DNA of 64,000 nucleotides from Mesorhabditis belari. Taxonomy: Eukaryota; Nematoda; Chromadorea; Rhabditida; Rhabditidae. The stretch lies in NCBI GenBank assembly GCA_958450365.1, contig CAUEEP010000733.1, positions 2,314,001 to 2,378,000 on the forward strand, given 5' to 3'. A program made the translations under genes and the position numbers. This document shows, piece after piece, positions 22,209-34,267 of this stretch (positions are counted from its first letter, which is position 1; every line of letters starts with the position of its first letter). A model generated the notes under the pieces. That model was not told the origin of the DNA. It saw nothing but the letters and a program-made list of their open reading frames with translations, and made no database searches.

Positions 22209-23214
22209 TTTTTAAATTGCTTGAATAAATTGATTTTATAATTTTAGTTTATTATATTCAGAACTAAAGCAGATTATCTATCTAGGCTCAGATTTATCAA
22301 AAGCTAATCAGAATAGAGCTTTATAACTAGCTGCTCTTTGATTTTAAAAGTCGAACTGAAAAAGTTATTTGTTTATTTTTTTTGTTCTTATTGATTACAC
22401 TGGTCGTTTTTGTAAAAATATATCCAATTTTTGTTATTGTATCATATTGATTACTTTAGCTGTTTTACCAAATTTGCATTTACATTCGACTTGAATCGCT
22501 TTTGTTAATTATTTACTTACCGAATTTGTATTTCGCCGCCTCGCAAAGGACAACGATATTTTGCCTATTTTGCTCAACGAGATGACCCGTGAAAATCTTG
22601 TTTTCTCGTATTCACCCTTTGTCTATGTGATCTTTGCATTATTCTGCAATTTTTCAAAAACTTGGTTGAATGTGCTCAACGAGCTGACCCCTATGCGCCC
22701 GTGAAAATCTTGTTTTCTCGTGTTCACCCTTTGTCTATGTGATTTTTGCATTGTTCTGCAATTTCTTTTTAAACTTGTAAAAATGGCCAGTGTAATCAAC
22801 ATAATGTTATAGATTTAAATTCAGTGTAAATGCCAATTTCAAAAAACGACCAGTGTCATCAATAAGTACCATTTATTTGAAACCAAAAAATTGTTGTTGT
22901 TGTTGTTTGTTGGATTGATTTTTGAATTTTACTCTGCTATATTCTTGTCTTATAGGGAAAAGCGTTTCATTCAATTCAAAGAGATAGGTTATTTTTATTT
23001 TTAACTGGATAAAAACAGGGAATAAATAATAAAAGCTGTGCATTATCTTACATTCAATGTTGTTTTGCTACCTACAAAAAAACTGTGTTAAAAACTGAAA
23101 CGGCTGCCTAAGCAAAGTGTAAAGCGACGAATATCCAGAAAAACACAATTGCTGCATACGAAAAAGTAGGTTGACAAGCTTAGCAAATAACCAAAGATAA
23201 CAGGATCAAGTTCA

Positions 23215-23590
23215 TGTTCCAATTTGTGAGGAATGAAAAAGAAGCGTTGCATCAAAAAAAAACCGTATTTCCTCTAGTAGTGCCCCGGGGCACTATTTTT
23301 TCGAACGTGCCATTTGGCTGGGGCACTATTTTTGGGTCACTACACCGCAGGTGTGGACAACCTTTCACTGAGTCCAGAACTGTTCAAAATTTTGTTGCAT
23401 TACGGGGTCTAAGCTCAGAGAATTGAGGTTTTGAACTGAGTGAATTAAATTTCTGGGCTCAGAACCAGTTCTGAGAGCCGTAGATCTACTGAAGGCCGTA
23501 GATCTTTTTTGCTTGCATCGAACTGCATCGCATTTTGAGAATAACACCAAACTCATAATAATTAGTAAGTTGAGCTCTATTAGCCCCAAG
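23215..23590. repeat. CCCCGGGGCACTATTTTT repeat, copy 1
   Basis: A block containing CCCCGGGGCACTATTTTTTC and GTGTGGACAACCTTTCACTG occurs here, at 29930-30200 (same orientation) and at 32570-33010 (inverted). The first two are the matching positions of the two tandem units; the third lies just beyond unit B and suggests independent spread of the element. Confidence 0.7.
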
Positions 23591-24724
23591 CTTTTAGAGA
23601 TTTGAATTTTTTGACCCTAAGGATCCTCCTTATGATTTTAGCTATCACCCTGTGGTGTATTAACTATAAGCTGGGTCAGTCAGCTTCATATTTTGCCAGG
23701 AACTTGGTTTTTCGTCGTTTAATATTTCCCAGATGTCTTCTTTGTTGAACCAAAAGACATAAAAGAGCCGCCGGCCATTTAGAACCCTGTTTTTTAATAA
23801 CAATCAGCTGCCTACCTAGCTAATCGCCGGAGCAATCGGTCGCCACATTTTTGAGATTTATGAAATAAAAGTTTAAAGCTGACAATGTCAAAAGTAAAAA
23901 ATGCCACCTATGTGTATTACATTTTTTGTTTGGAGAAGAAAAAAATAATCTGTACAGTCACCACGGTTTTCGGAAATTCTCTCAATTTTGTGTTGTAAAT
24001 AATACTTGCAGATTTGCTAGGTAAGCAGTTGATTGTTGTTGAAAAACAGGGTTCTAAATGGCTTCTTTTCCGAATGTTTTCTTTTATCTATGGGCTAGAT
24101 CTGAAATTCAAATAAGAGCGGCTATCAAGATTATCAACCAAAATTAGGAAAGCCAAAATTCAAAAACAAGTTGATTCTCGCCTTTCAGTCTGAAAACGTC
24201 AATTTTTTCAATAACCCTAAAAGAAATAGATGTTGTTAAGTTAGACAAACAATGTAAGCACTGGCAGTCTTTTTGCATTCGGGTTGTTGATAAGAAATAG
24301 AATTTCGCCAGCTTTTTTGTGAAGTCATTTCTCATTTACAATAAATTTTTACAAAACTTTATTGCTTGATAAAGAAAACAAAACTTTCCTAACGGCAAAA
24401 GAAATATGATTTTTCAAAATAAACATAAAAATTTGCTTACGAATTCAAAGTTCAAAAGATGATACATAAAGACGAAGATTTTTCAGCTAATTTCTATATT
24501 TCCGAAACGATTTTCATAAAACTAAAGCTCGAATACTTCCAAATAGCTTCCATCGAAGTTTCAGTGACATTTATTAGTTTTACGCTCATACTGTGTAAAT
24601 TTCAGAACAAAATTTGTTGTTAACTAACGCTTTTTTCCATTCAATACTTTCACAAGACGAAATTTTCACTTTAAAATCATCTTTGCATTAATGTAAAACT
24701 TTCTCCCTCTTGATTTTAGATAAA

Positions 24725-25088
24725 ATGACCAAAATTTGTGTGTTGATGGCTCTGATGTCGATTCTGGGCATCGCCTTCACAATGCCAGTTGTTGAAAACG
24801 ATGAAAACGCTGCTATTTTGAGCTTCAAAGAAAAAGTGATCGAAGAGATCAGAAAGGTTCCCCCGGAAGTCATGGAGAAAATACGCACTGATTTGGTTTG
24901 TCCTCATTTTATTTCATGGATATTTCAAAGAACTATTTTCAATTCTTTTGAAAAGGAAATTAGGCTAAAATGATCTTTTAAACTTGAATTTGTTCTATCT
25001 TATAGATATTTCATTGATATTTCAGAATCTTTCAGAGCGCAAGGGTAGAACTAACAACAGTTTTGTAGCCAGCGTCGTCGATGAATAG
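24725..25088 (+). CDS. Small secreted peptide, copy 1
   Basis: Two exons join in phase 0: 24725-24895 (57 codons, donor GTTTGT) and 25026-25088 (20 codons plus stop, acceptor TTTCAG), 77 aa. The first ~20 residues form a signal peptide (ICVLMALMSILGIAFTMP). The mature part is helical and charged, without Cys (EEIRKVPPEVMEKIRTDL, then a second-exon tail ending SFVASVVDE). The ATG follows a TTTTAG, possibly a trans-splice acceptor. The copy at 31313 keeps both exons and splice sites with few changes, concentrated in exon 2. Function unknown; a secreted effector or hormone-like peptide is possible. Confidence 0.65.
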
Positions 25089-25408
25089 ATAAAGGTGTAC
25101 TTGGCCCCGAAAATTAAAAAACAACTAAGGCCAAGGGCAAGATCATGTGAAAATCTTTCCCTGTCAGATACCTTTTAGAATTTTGTACATTTAGGGGAAA
25201 CAGCTTTCACAAAATGGTCGACTTGGTCACCAAATGAAACCGGACATTTGGAGCGATATGAGAGACAGCGTTGTTGAAAAAGTTGTCACTGGGGTTGTGG
25301 TCGGGGATTATCATATTTTACAAACTAAACTAGAAAAGACTTCTTAACAAGAAACAAGAACTGCCATCTATTGAACGTGGCACTAGACACGACACTCGAC
25401 CGAGCCAC

Positions 25409-25437
25409 AATCAGTATGCCACAATGGCATACTGATT
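25409..25437. repeat. Perfect hairpin at the junction of the tandem units
   Basis: AATCAGTATGCC and its exact inverse GGCATACTGATT flank a 5-nt loop. The right arm is the start of unit B; the left arm does not occur at the end of unit B (about 31980), so it was created at the junction. Confidence 0.75.
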
Positions 25438-26512
25438 TATGGTAGTTATGCGATAGGACAAGTGAGATAAAAGATTTATTTAAGAAAATAAAAATTTAGA
25501 CTTGGATATGTATTGGTGGATGCAATTATACAATCACGAATCATTGCCCACATATGAGCCAGAGAACGAGAAAATTGCAAAAGAACTTTTTCGCCGCTTT
25601 GTGCATACAGGTAAGCAGGAAGGAGAGTGATAAATTAGGGATGAACAGTCAACATGAGGTCAGATACTCCTTGATGTAGTTTCAGTTATCTCCTATCTGA
25701 GAGAATGTATTTTGATTCTCTATTGGCCCTAATCCCCTTGTAAGATTAGATCGGTAACTTGAAGTTGGCTAAATTGGTCTATTTTGACTCTCCATCTTCC
25801 TGTCTTTGAAGAAAACCGAAGACAAAAATTTATCCAAATCTTCAAAAGAGAATTAATTGTTTTCTCTAATCACGCAAATTATAATTATTTCTAAAAGTTT
25901 TAAGGAAAAGTGTTATCAACTTCAAATTGCCAACTTAATATTTTCTATTCATCACGATTTGTGTGCAAATATCTCTACTGAATCTGGTTTCGATCTCTGT
26001 CTGCTTTTCGAATCAGTTCAGTTAAGAGCAAATAGAATAAGTTAAGATTCAATTTTAAGCTTTAAACTTCTCCAATTCAGCATATTATCCCAACACCATC
26101 TCTTGGTTTTCCCTGGATCTACTCTGCTATTATTATTTTCATACAAGCCGATAAAATCTATCAGTGTAGGTCATTTTGGAGTCATTTTCTGTCATTTTCT
26201 GCTTTCATTATAACATCTGTGCTCAGAAAAATGCCCATTTAGCTGTGAATAATTTTTTCTTCGGTCTTCTTTGTTCTCACGGAATCTTGGGATCGATTTC
26301 ATTGATTATTTTGACTGAACCATATCGACGATTCACAACTACACTCATTCAGAAAACACCGATATTAAAATGTTTTGGAAATCATTGCTTCAAACAAACG
26401 AATCAACTAATGATTGTTCCTATTTCAACAAGTGGCGCTTAAAAAGACTCAATAAAATTGAACAATGCTCTTGCTTTTTAATGTCATAGGTTATTTTAGA
26501 ATCCACTATATA

Positions 26513-27076
26513 TTGGGTTGTCCAGTTATGAATGCGCGTTTTTACTATTTTGTAAATTTCTCAAGATATCGAACAGATGTATATGAGTGTTATATATCAT
26601 TCGAAAGCTGAAGATCTCCTCTACATTTTGGAATAAAAGTTTTGAATTCATTTAACTTTTTGGGAAATTGACTGCACAAAGGGAGAGGTCGTTTTCGAAA
26701 AAACTCATTTCAGCTTAGCTATTTCTCAAGTTTTATGGTGCAAAATAACCGCCCAGAAAAGTAAAGATGCTCTGAAATTGTTATATTTAAAAACAAGTTG
26801 TATTGATATATCTATTGGCCAAACATCAGACGGTTAACTCAATTTGAGCGGAGCCAAAACTTGATCCAAAGGCACCCTTCCATTTTTTGGCCACCTCTTC
26901 TTCTATGCAGTCAATTTGCCCAAAAGCTGAACAAATTCAAAAACTTTTTTATATCAAAATGTAGAGGAGATCTTTAGGCTTTCGAATAATACTCATATAT
27001 ATCTTTTTCTTGATTTTGATATCTTGAGAAATTTACAAAATAGTAAAAAACGCGCATTCATAACTGGACAACCCAA
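26513..27076. mobile_element. Mariner-type MITE, 564 bp
   Basis: Terminal inverted repeats start TTGGGTTGTCCAGTTATGAA and continue for about 60 bp; the element is flanked by TA on both sides. Unit A shows the empty site (ACTATATATAAAGC) at about 20252, proving a TA target-site duplication. There is no transposase frame. A half copy lies at 7831-7989. Confidence 0.9.
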
Positions 27077-27274
27077 TATAAAGCAGAAGAGAAATCTGTC
27101 TGTCTGTAACAGGCACTTTTCTCAACTCCTAGATCGAATTTCAAAATGCAGTTTTTTGTTCGATAGGAAATTTTTTCACACTCCCCGCCCCCAAAAAATC
27201 AGAAAAATCTCATAAGGCCGTTTTTTTCTAAATGCAAAAACAGGAAAACTAGCCAGCTGTTGCCAAGCTTTCCC

Positions 27275-27357
27275 TGCGCAAATGGCCGAGTGTTTAGAGC
27301 GCGCGTCTCTCAAGCGAGCGTGGGAAAGACGGGTCGTGGGTTCGATTCCCTCCGAGA
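27275..27357 (+). pseudogene. tRNA-like sequence, copy upstream of F-box paralog 3
   Basis: A box TGGCCGAGTGTTTAGAGC and a consensus B box GGTTCGATTCC about 45 nt later. The D arm is weak and no acceptor stem can be paired. Same element as 131-211; deleted from unit A. Confidence 0.45.
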
Positions 27358-28215
27358 AAATTAGTTTTGCTTTTCTTTTCAAAATAGATTTTAACTGTTG
27401 GAAAGTCGATTTCGATAGTTTTCTACTAAAGGGAAGAGACGTCTGTCTGTCCAAATGACATGATGCACAAGATTGTCTACAGGGAAGTTCTCGAATAAAC
27501 AGTTTTCAGCTGCGTTAGCATTTTTTTCAAGCATTTTTCTTTTTTCAATGAGCTAATTGTTTAAACATACCGTATTTTCTTTAACAGAAGAGCATGCTCT
27601 TCTATTTTTTAACTCCCCAAAATTGTCCGACCAAAAAAGTAGGTACCACATAAATAAAAAATCTAAAAATTGTTTAAAACTATTTTAAACGATAGCCATG
27701 AGAGTAAAACGTACGAAAAATGTGTTTAAAAGTAAAAATTATTTTGCCCGGAACCCATAGCGAATCTTCCAAGAAAATCCACATAAAATTTTTTAATTTT
27801 CTCAAAAATCATGTTTCCAATTTTACTGTTAATGCTAAAATACTTATATCTGGACCCAAATCTATCATTCTACTTAAAAAGAAGCTCTAAAAAGTCCTGA
27901 TCTTCAGGGATCAGGGGTGCTCTTCTATTAGAGAAAAACGGTATGTGGTTTTTCCATTTTCGCAATCAATCGATTTGTACTCCTCTCCGGGGCTGAGTTG
28001 TTCAAAAATTGCACAGATAAGGAATGTTCTTGCAAAAGAAAAACGGAGACGAGTACTCATTGACTCTTCAACTCAAATTTACCCCTCAAATTTTCAAATC
28101 GACTCTTCTTCATTTTTTCCTCTTCTCTTCAACTCCAATTTAATCCGGGTACGGGTACTCATTGACTCTTCAACTCAAATTTTGCCAATCGACTCTTCAA
28201 CTCAAATCTAATCTA

Positions 28216-29364
28216 ATGATCCATCAGCAAAAACAATTTCCATTTAATTCTCTTCCATTTGATTTAAAGAAATCAATTTTTGAGAATATCAGCTGTCCAA
28301 CGTCATTAAATCTTCTTCAAATCAACAAACAATCTAGATATTTCATTTTGAAGCATGGATTGTTTACGAGAAAAATGGAGAAAATTTGTTTTGAAAGATC
28401 TTTACAAACGTTGAGCGATGATTCACCAAGGAAGAAACTTTGCTTTAAGTTGACCCTTCTTTCTGGAGAAGTTACAACTATTTATATTTTTGATGATATG
28501 GTAAAAATTAATGGAAAGCAAGTGGCAATTACAGTGAAATCTATTTGGCAACTTTTGAATCAAATCCGATATTGTCGATATGTTACAATGGAGCTGACAC
28601 GTCAAACTGGAGCCGTGCTTGTCAAAAAAATGAAAAAGCTTTTTGAGATCACGAAATTTTTCCCAAAAATCACCAATCTCTACAGTTTCGACTTTTCCGG
28701 AGATTTCCCAACAGCAAAGGTTCTATTTGAAAATTTGCATGTCAAAATCGAGAATTACATTCGAATTTGGGATGGCAAGAGTAATTTCGAGCTCGACGTT
28801 TTTGAGGATATTTTTCAAAAAGTCTCATTTAATTCTTGTAAAACATTGCTTTTTGGAAATGCCTCAAACCTTTCCGTTTTTGGTTTTTTGAAGACGAAAC
28901 CCCAAAATATTATCCATTTGAATTTAAAAAATAAAGTTTTTGAAGAAGAAATGAATTACTTGCTTCGAAGTGATTTTAAACCAAAAGAACCGCAAAAATT
29001 GATTTGTATTCAAGGCCGAAAACTTCCACGTTCCTATTTTTCAGAACAATTAACTACTGATTGTTTTGCGAGACTTTTAGAAAAAATTGAATTCGGATGT
29101 CATTTCGAAAGATTGAAAGATAACAGTAAACTGGCAAGATCTTTCCTCAATTCTTTGCGAATTCAATTTAATAAACAGCCATTCTACTGGCTGAAATATT
29201 CTTTCGATATTATGGAAGAATCACGACAAGCTGAAAGAGCATTTTTCAAAAGAAGACTTCCATGTGGAAAATCAGCGATCGCTCTTTTTTATCTTACTGA
29301 GGTGATGGAGAACAGAACATGGTTTTTACGGAAAACGTTCATCATCACGGTGATTGAGAAATAA
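28216..29364 (+). CDS. F-box-like protein, paralog 3
   Basis: Single-exon gene, 382 codons from the ATG at 28216. The F-box-like block is SLPFDLKKSIFENI and the C-terminus FIITVIEK. Intact frame, with substitutions spread over the whole length relative to paralogs 1 and 2. The leader at 28050-28215 contains three to four reiterations of a GACTCTTCAACTCAAATT-type motif, more than in the other copies. A polyadenylation signal is shared with the paralogs. Probable SCF adaptor; substrate unknown. Confidence 0.7.
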   Translation: MIHQQKQFPFNSLPFDLKKSIFENISCPTSLNLLQINKQSRYFILKHGLFTRKMEKICFERSLQTLSDDSPRKKLCFKLTLLSGEVTTIYIFDDMVKINGKQVAITVKSIWQLLNQIRYCRYVTMELTRQTGAVLVKKMKKLFEITKFFPKITNLYSFDFSGDFPTAKVLFENLHVKIENYIRIWDGKSNFELDVFEDIFQKVSFNSCKTLLFGNASNLSVFGFLKTKPQNIIHLNLKNKVFEEEMNYLLRSDFKPKEPQKLICIQGRKLPRSYFSEQLTTDCFARLLEKIEFGCHFERLKDNSKLARSFLNSLRIQFNKQPFYWLKYSFDIMEESRQAERAFFKRRLPCGKSAIALFYLTEVMENRTWFLRKTFIITVIEK

Positions 29365-29929
29365 TTTCGAAATTGTTTGAATAAATTGATTTTATAATTT
29401 TAGTTTATTATATTCAGAACTAAAGCAGATTATCGATCTAGGCTCAGATTTATCAAAAGCTAATCAGATTAGAGCTTTATAAATTGATTTTATTATTTTA
29501 GTTTGCTTAACAGCTAGTTAGCTGCTCAAAAACTGATTTTAAAAGTCGAAGTGCAAAACTTGTTTGTTTATTTATTTGGTACTTATTGATTACACTGGTT
29601 GTTTTTCCAAAAATATATCCAATTTTTGTTATTGCATCATTTTGATCACTTTGGCCGTTTTACGGAATTTGCATTTACATTCAACTTAAATCGTTCTTGT
29701 TGATTATTTCGACAGTTACCTTACCGAATTTGTGTTTGGCCGCCTCGCAAAAGACAACGATATTTTGCCTATTTTGCTCAACGAGATGGCCCCGATACAC
29801 CCGTGAAAATCTTGTTTTCTCGTGTTATCTATGTGATTTCTGAATTGTTCTGCAATTTTTTTTTAAACTTGCAAAAACGTCCCGTGTCATCAACATATTA
29901 TAGATTTAAATTCAGTGTAAATGCCAAAT

Positions 29930-30200
29930 ATTGCCCCGGGTGCCCCGGGGCAATATTTTTTCGAACGTGCCATTTGGCTGGAGCACTATTTTTGGGTCAC
30001 TACACCGCAAGTGTGGACAACCTTTCACTGAGCCCAGAATTACTCAAATTTTTGTTTCATTACCGGGTTTGAGCCCAGTGAATTGAGTTTCTGGGCTTAG
30101 AACCAGTTCTGAGGGCCATAGATCTTCTGAAGGCCGTAGATCTTTTTTGTTTGCATCGAACCGCACCGAATTTTGAGAAAAAACCAAACTCATGATGATC
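29930..30200. repeat. CCCCGGGGCA repeat, copy 2
   Basis: Unit B counterpart of 23215-23590, with a local duplication of the CCCCGGG motif at its left end. Confidence 0.65.
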
Positions 30201-31312
30201 AATAAGCTGAGCTCTATTAACCCTCAAGCTTTTAGAGATTTGAATTTTTTGACCCTAAGGATCCTCCTTATGATTTTAGCTATAACCCTATGGTGTATTA
30301 ACTATAAGCTGGGCCAGTGCTTCATAGTTTGCTAGGAACTTGATTTTTCGTCGTTTAATACTTCCCAGGTGGCTTCTTTGTTGAATCAAAAGACATAAAA
30401 AAAAGCCGCCGGAGCAATTGGCCGCCGCCCCATTTCTCGTGATTTATAAAATAAAAGTTAAAAGCTGACACCAATGTCAAAAGTAAAATATGTATTATCG
30501 GTATTACATTTTTTTGTTGCGAGAAGAAAAGAATAATCTGTACAGTCACCACTGTTTTCGGCAATCCTCTCAATTTTGTGTTGTAAATAATACTTGCAGA
30601 TTTGCTAGGTAAGCAGCTGATTGTTGTTGAAAAACAGGGTTCTAAATGGCTTCTTTTTCGAATGTTTTCTTTTATCTATGGGCTGGATCTGAAATTCAAA
30701 TAAGAGCGGCTATTAAGATTTAAAGCCAAAATTCAAAAACAAGTTGATTCTCGCCTTTCAGTCTGAAAACGTCAATTTTTTCAATAACCTTCAAATAAAA
30801 GAAAAGAATGTTGATAAGTTAGACAAACAATGTAAACACTGCTAGTCGTTTTGCATTCGGGTTGTTGATAAGAAATAGAATTTCGCCAGCTTTTTTGTGA
30901 TGTCATTTCTCATTTACAATAAATTTTTACAAAACTTTATTGCTTGATAAGTGAAAAATAAAGAAAACAAAACTATCCTGACGGCAAAAAAATAGGATTT
31001 TTCAAAATAAACATAAAAATTTGCTTACGAATTCAAAGTTCAAAAGATGATACATAAAGACGAAGATTTTTCAGCTAATTTCTATATTTTCGAAACGATT
31101 TTCATAAAACTGAAGCTCGACTACTTCAAAATCGCTTCCATCGAAGTTTCAGCGACATTTATTAGTTTTACGCTCATACTGTGTAAATTTAAGAACAAAA
31201 TTTGTTGTTAACTAACGCTTTTTTCCATTCAATACTTTCACAAGACGAAATTTTCACTTTTAAGTCATCTTTGCATTAATGTAACACTTTGTCCCTCTTG
31301 ATTTTAGATAAA

Positions 31313-31666
31313 ATGACCAAAATTTGTGTGTTGATAGCTCTGATGTCGATTCTGGGCATCGCCTTCACAATGCCAGTTGTTGAAAACGATGAAAACGCTG
31401 CTATTTTGAGCTTCAAAGAAAAAGTGATCGAAGAGATCAGAAAGGTTCCCCCGGAAGTCATGGAGAAAATACGCACCGATTTGGTTTGTCATCATTTTAT
31501 TTAATTTTTTCATTCAAAGAACTATTTTTGCTTCTTTTGAAAAGAAAATTAGGCTAAAATGATCTTTGAAACTTGAATTTGCTCTATCTTGTATATATTT
31601 CAGAGTCTTTCAGAGCTCGAGGGTAGAACTAAAAACAGTTTTGTAACCAGTGTCGTCGATGAATAG
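31313..31666 (+). CDS. Small secreted peptide, copy 2
   Basis: Exons 31313-31483 and 31604-31666 join in phase 0 (77 aa). Exon 1 differs from the copy at 24725 by almost nothing at the protein level; exon 2 has several replacements (SLSELEGRTKNSFVTSVVDE versus NLSERKGRTNNSFVASVVDE). Signal peptide and lack of Cys are as in copy 1. Preservation of frame and splice sites in both copies suggests both are functional. Confidence 0.65.
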
Positions 31667-32569
31667 AGAAAGGTGTACTTGGCCCCGAAAATTAAAAAAC
31701 AACTAAGGCCAAGGGCAAGATCATGTGAAAATCTTTCCCTGTCAGATACCTTTTAGAATTTTGTACATTTAGGAGAAACAGCTTTCACAAAATGGTCGAC
31801 TTGGCCACCAAATGAAACCGGACATTTGGAGCGATATGAGAGACAGAGCTGTTGAAGAAGTTGTCACTGGGATTGTGGTCGGTGATTGTTATATTTTAAG
31901 AGCTAAACTATAAAAGACTTCTTAACAAGAATTGCCATCTATTGAACGTGGCACTAGACACGAGCCTCGACCCAGCCACAAGATGAGCCGACTCGGCTCA
32001 AAAAGCTGCTCGATTCACTCAACTTTTGATAAGGTGTAACAGCTGCGCCTAATTGGAGTTCACATTACAATTGGGCCCAATTGGATAACACCGTTCACAT
32101 TGCAACTTGGGTTGAATGCTAAAGAAAGTTTAGAAAATGAAATTTTCCCCAACTTGAGGTTTTCCCCAACCCATTCGGCTTAAAATTAATTTTTTTCAGA
32201 GTCCTTTTGAATGACAAGTCGGCATTTCTTTAGGTTGAATTCGGTTGATTTAAATAAAGATTGTTTGAAGTTTAAAAAGATTCTCGAGAAATGAATTGAA
32301 TATAAAAGCTACAACGAACGCTTTTAGATTGGTGTCTTGGGAGGAATTTTTGGTTAATGCTACAAAATTGCTGTCTCGCGTCAACAAAACAATGTTTTTC
32401 AACAAAAATTATTGCCATTTTTCTTTTGCTACACTTTCTATTCTAGAAATGCAAGTTTTTATGTATAACCAATGAAATAAAAATCATTTTTTAAATTTAA
32501 GATTTTTGCTTTTAACAAACTGATCAAACAAACTGATCCAGCTAATAGTTAATGCACCATAGGGGCTAC

Positions 32570-33010
32570 TCTTTGTGGGTGTCATCGCTAAAATCATAAG
32601 GAGGATCCTTAGGGGCAAAAAATTCAAATCTCTTAATGTTTGAGGGCTAATAGAGCTCAACTTACTAATTATCATGAGTTTGGTGTTTTTCTCAAAATGC
32701 GGTGCAGTTCGATGGATGGAAAAAAGATCTACAGTCTTCAGTAGATCTACGGCTCTCAGAACTGGTTCTGAGCCCAGAAATTTAATTCACTCAGTTCAAA
32801 ACCTCAATTCTCTGAGCGTAGACCCCGTAATAAAACAAAAATTTGAACAGGTCTGGACTCAGTGAAAGGTTGTCCACACCTGCGGTGTAGTGACCCAAAA
32901 ATAGTGCCCCAGCCCAATGGCACGTTCGAAAAAATAGTTCCCCGGGGCACTATTAGAGGAAATACGGTATTTTGATGTAACGCTTCTTTTTCATTCCTGA
33001 CAAATTGGAA
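32570..33010 (-). repeat. CCCCGGGGCA repeat, inverted copy
   Basis: Reverse-complement match to 23215-23590 plus flanks (to about 33200), just outside unit B. The stretch 31990-32560 before it holds no feature I can support. Confidence 0.65.
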
Positions 33011-33210
33011 CATCAACTTGATCCTGTTATTTTTGGTTATTTGCTGAGCTTGCCCAGCTTACTTTTTCGTATGCAGCAATTGTGTTTTTCTGGCTATTCG
33101 TAGCTTTACACGTTGCTTAGGCAGCGGTTTCAAAAAACAGTTTTTTTGTAGGTAGCAAAACAACATTGAATGTAAGATAATGCACACCTTTTATTATTTA
33201 TTCCCTGTTT

Positions 33211-33462
33211 TTATCCAGTACACGATTGGGCACATCCTCCAGTGCAGCACACAGCTGGCCAATCACATTGATTGCAACCAAAAAGCTCTGGCTGATTACC
33301 ATCGTTACCTTCAGGATTCAAAAGAGACGCTGAATTTCTCGGTGGCGCTACTGAAATAGTTTTCTGTTATTCAGTTGCTCAATGGTTGTTACCTTTTGCT
33401 GTTGTCGTCGAATTCAAGAAGCAAATCGACATTACAATCATGAACAACAATTGAACGTTCAT
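33211..33462 (-). CDS. Small secreted Cys-rich peptide (69 aa)
   Basis: Two exons, 33462-33393 and 33350-33211, joined across a 42-nt intron (GTAACA...TTTCAG) in phase 1. Residues 1-22 are a signal peptide (MNVQLLFMIVMSICFLNSTT). The mature part has a Pro/Asn-rich spacer and a C-terminal six-Cys block with spacing C-x2-C-x5-CC-x3-C-x3-C (GCNQCDWPAVCCTGGCAQSC). This compact pattern suggests a disulfide-knotted secreted peptide, antimicrobial-like or defensive; that role is inference. The inverted repeat copy next to it ends close to its 3' end. Confidence 0.6.
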
Positions 33463-33589
33463 ATTTCTGAAGCTAACTTAGAAATGGAAACGTTATACAT
33501 ATGTCCAGACACGATGAAAAAGGAAAAAACGATGAAGAATTAATAAGTAGTAACAAGAAAACAGAGCTGAATTTTGGGATTCTTTTTAT

Positions 33590-34080
33590 AAAAAAACGTG
33601 CATTTACCAAATCAACTAAAACTTTTTAATAAAAACTTTAGTAAAGTCAAAATTTCAAAAAACGTCTCTTCTACGTCAAAGGTGATTTCGGGTGATTTCG
33701 CTGCCATTTCAATTAAGTTAACGTTTCCAAGAAATTTATTTAATCAAATGTCAAATTTATCAAGAAGCTTTGCGATTATCAATCTCAAGTAGACAACAGA
33801 AAAACGGAACTTTTGCAACTTGGTGTCAAAGGGAAGAATTTGCACACATTTGATTGTCAACGTGATTTTTGTAAATGTTATGCTGAATTTGTCAATAGAA
33901 ATAACAAATCAACGAGAAATATTGATAGGACTGTATTTAGATCGAAAATTGTATAAAGCGAAGCCAAAAATTGACGTCAATGTGATTCGTTCCACGATCA
34001 CAGTAGGCAATCACAAGTTACAAAGAAGCGTTTCTTTGAATTGAATTGCGAATTGAATTGAATTGAATTGGAACAGATTA
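33590..34080. other. Non-coding or unassigned stretch
   Basis: Short open frames occur on the plus strand (about 33600-34044) but no start, splice pattern or domain supports them. The end has a short GAATT-type simple repeat at about 34040-34070. Confidence 0.3.
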
Positions 34081-34267
34081 GAATTGGATTACAGTTAGTG
34101 AACACTTGTTTTTTTGAATTTCAGTAATCATTCTTGTGTTTAGTTTTTTCTTTACAATTAAATCCTGTTTTTTAATGTTTCGGTATTTATGTTGCAATAA
34201 ACACTAACACAAAAGCAAGCACATAAGCACAATAAAGTTTCATGTTTGTGCTTTGTTTATCTGTCAG

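Larger units (their letters stand above)
19141..25425 (+). repeat. Tandem duplication, unit A (about 6.3 kb)
   Basis: Unit A begins at GGCATACTGATTTATGGTA and ends at 25425, where unit B starts with the same sequence. It contains a segment with no clear gene (19141-20250, including an exon-like stretch YWWMQLYNHESLPTYE), the F-box gene at 21072, a shared repeat at 23215-23590 and the small peptide gene at 24725. Compared with unit B it lacks the MITE and the tRNA-like segment. Confidence 0.85.
25426..31980 (+). repeat. Tandem duplication, unit B
   Basis: Second copy of 19141-25425. Differences: a 564-bp MITE inserted at 26512, about 250 bp with the tRNA-like sequence that unit A lacks, and small indels. 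The window's first 2.5 kb is a third, partial copy of the F-box part. Confidence 0.85.

Noticed and set aside
33600..34044. Two short plus-strand frames as a gene
   Set aside because: They do not join at plausible splice sites and lack a signal peptide or domain.
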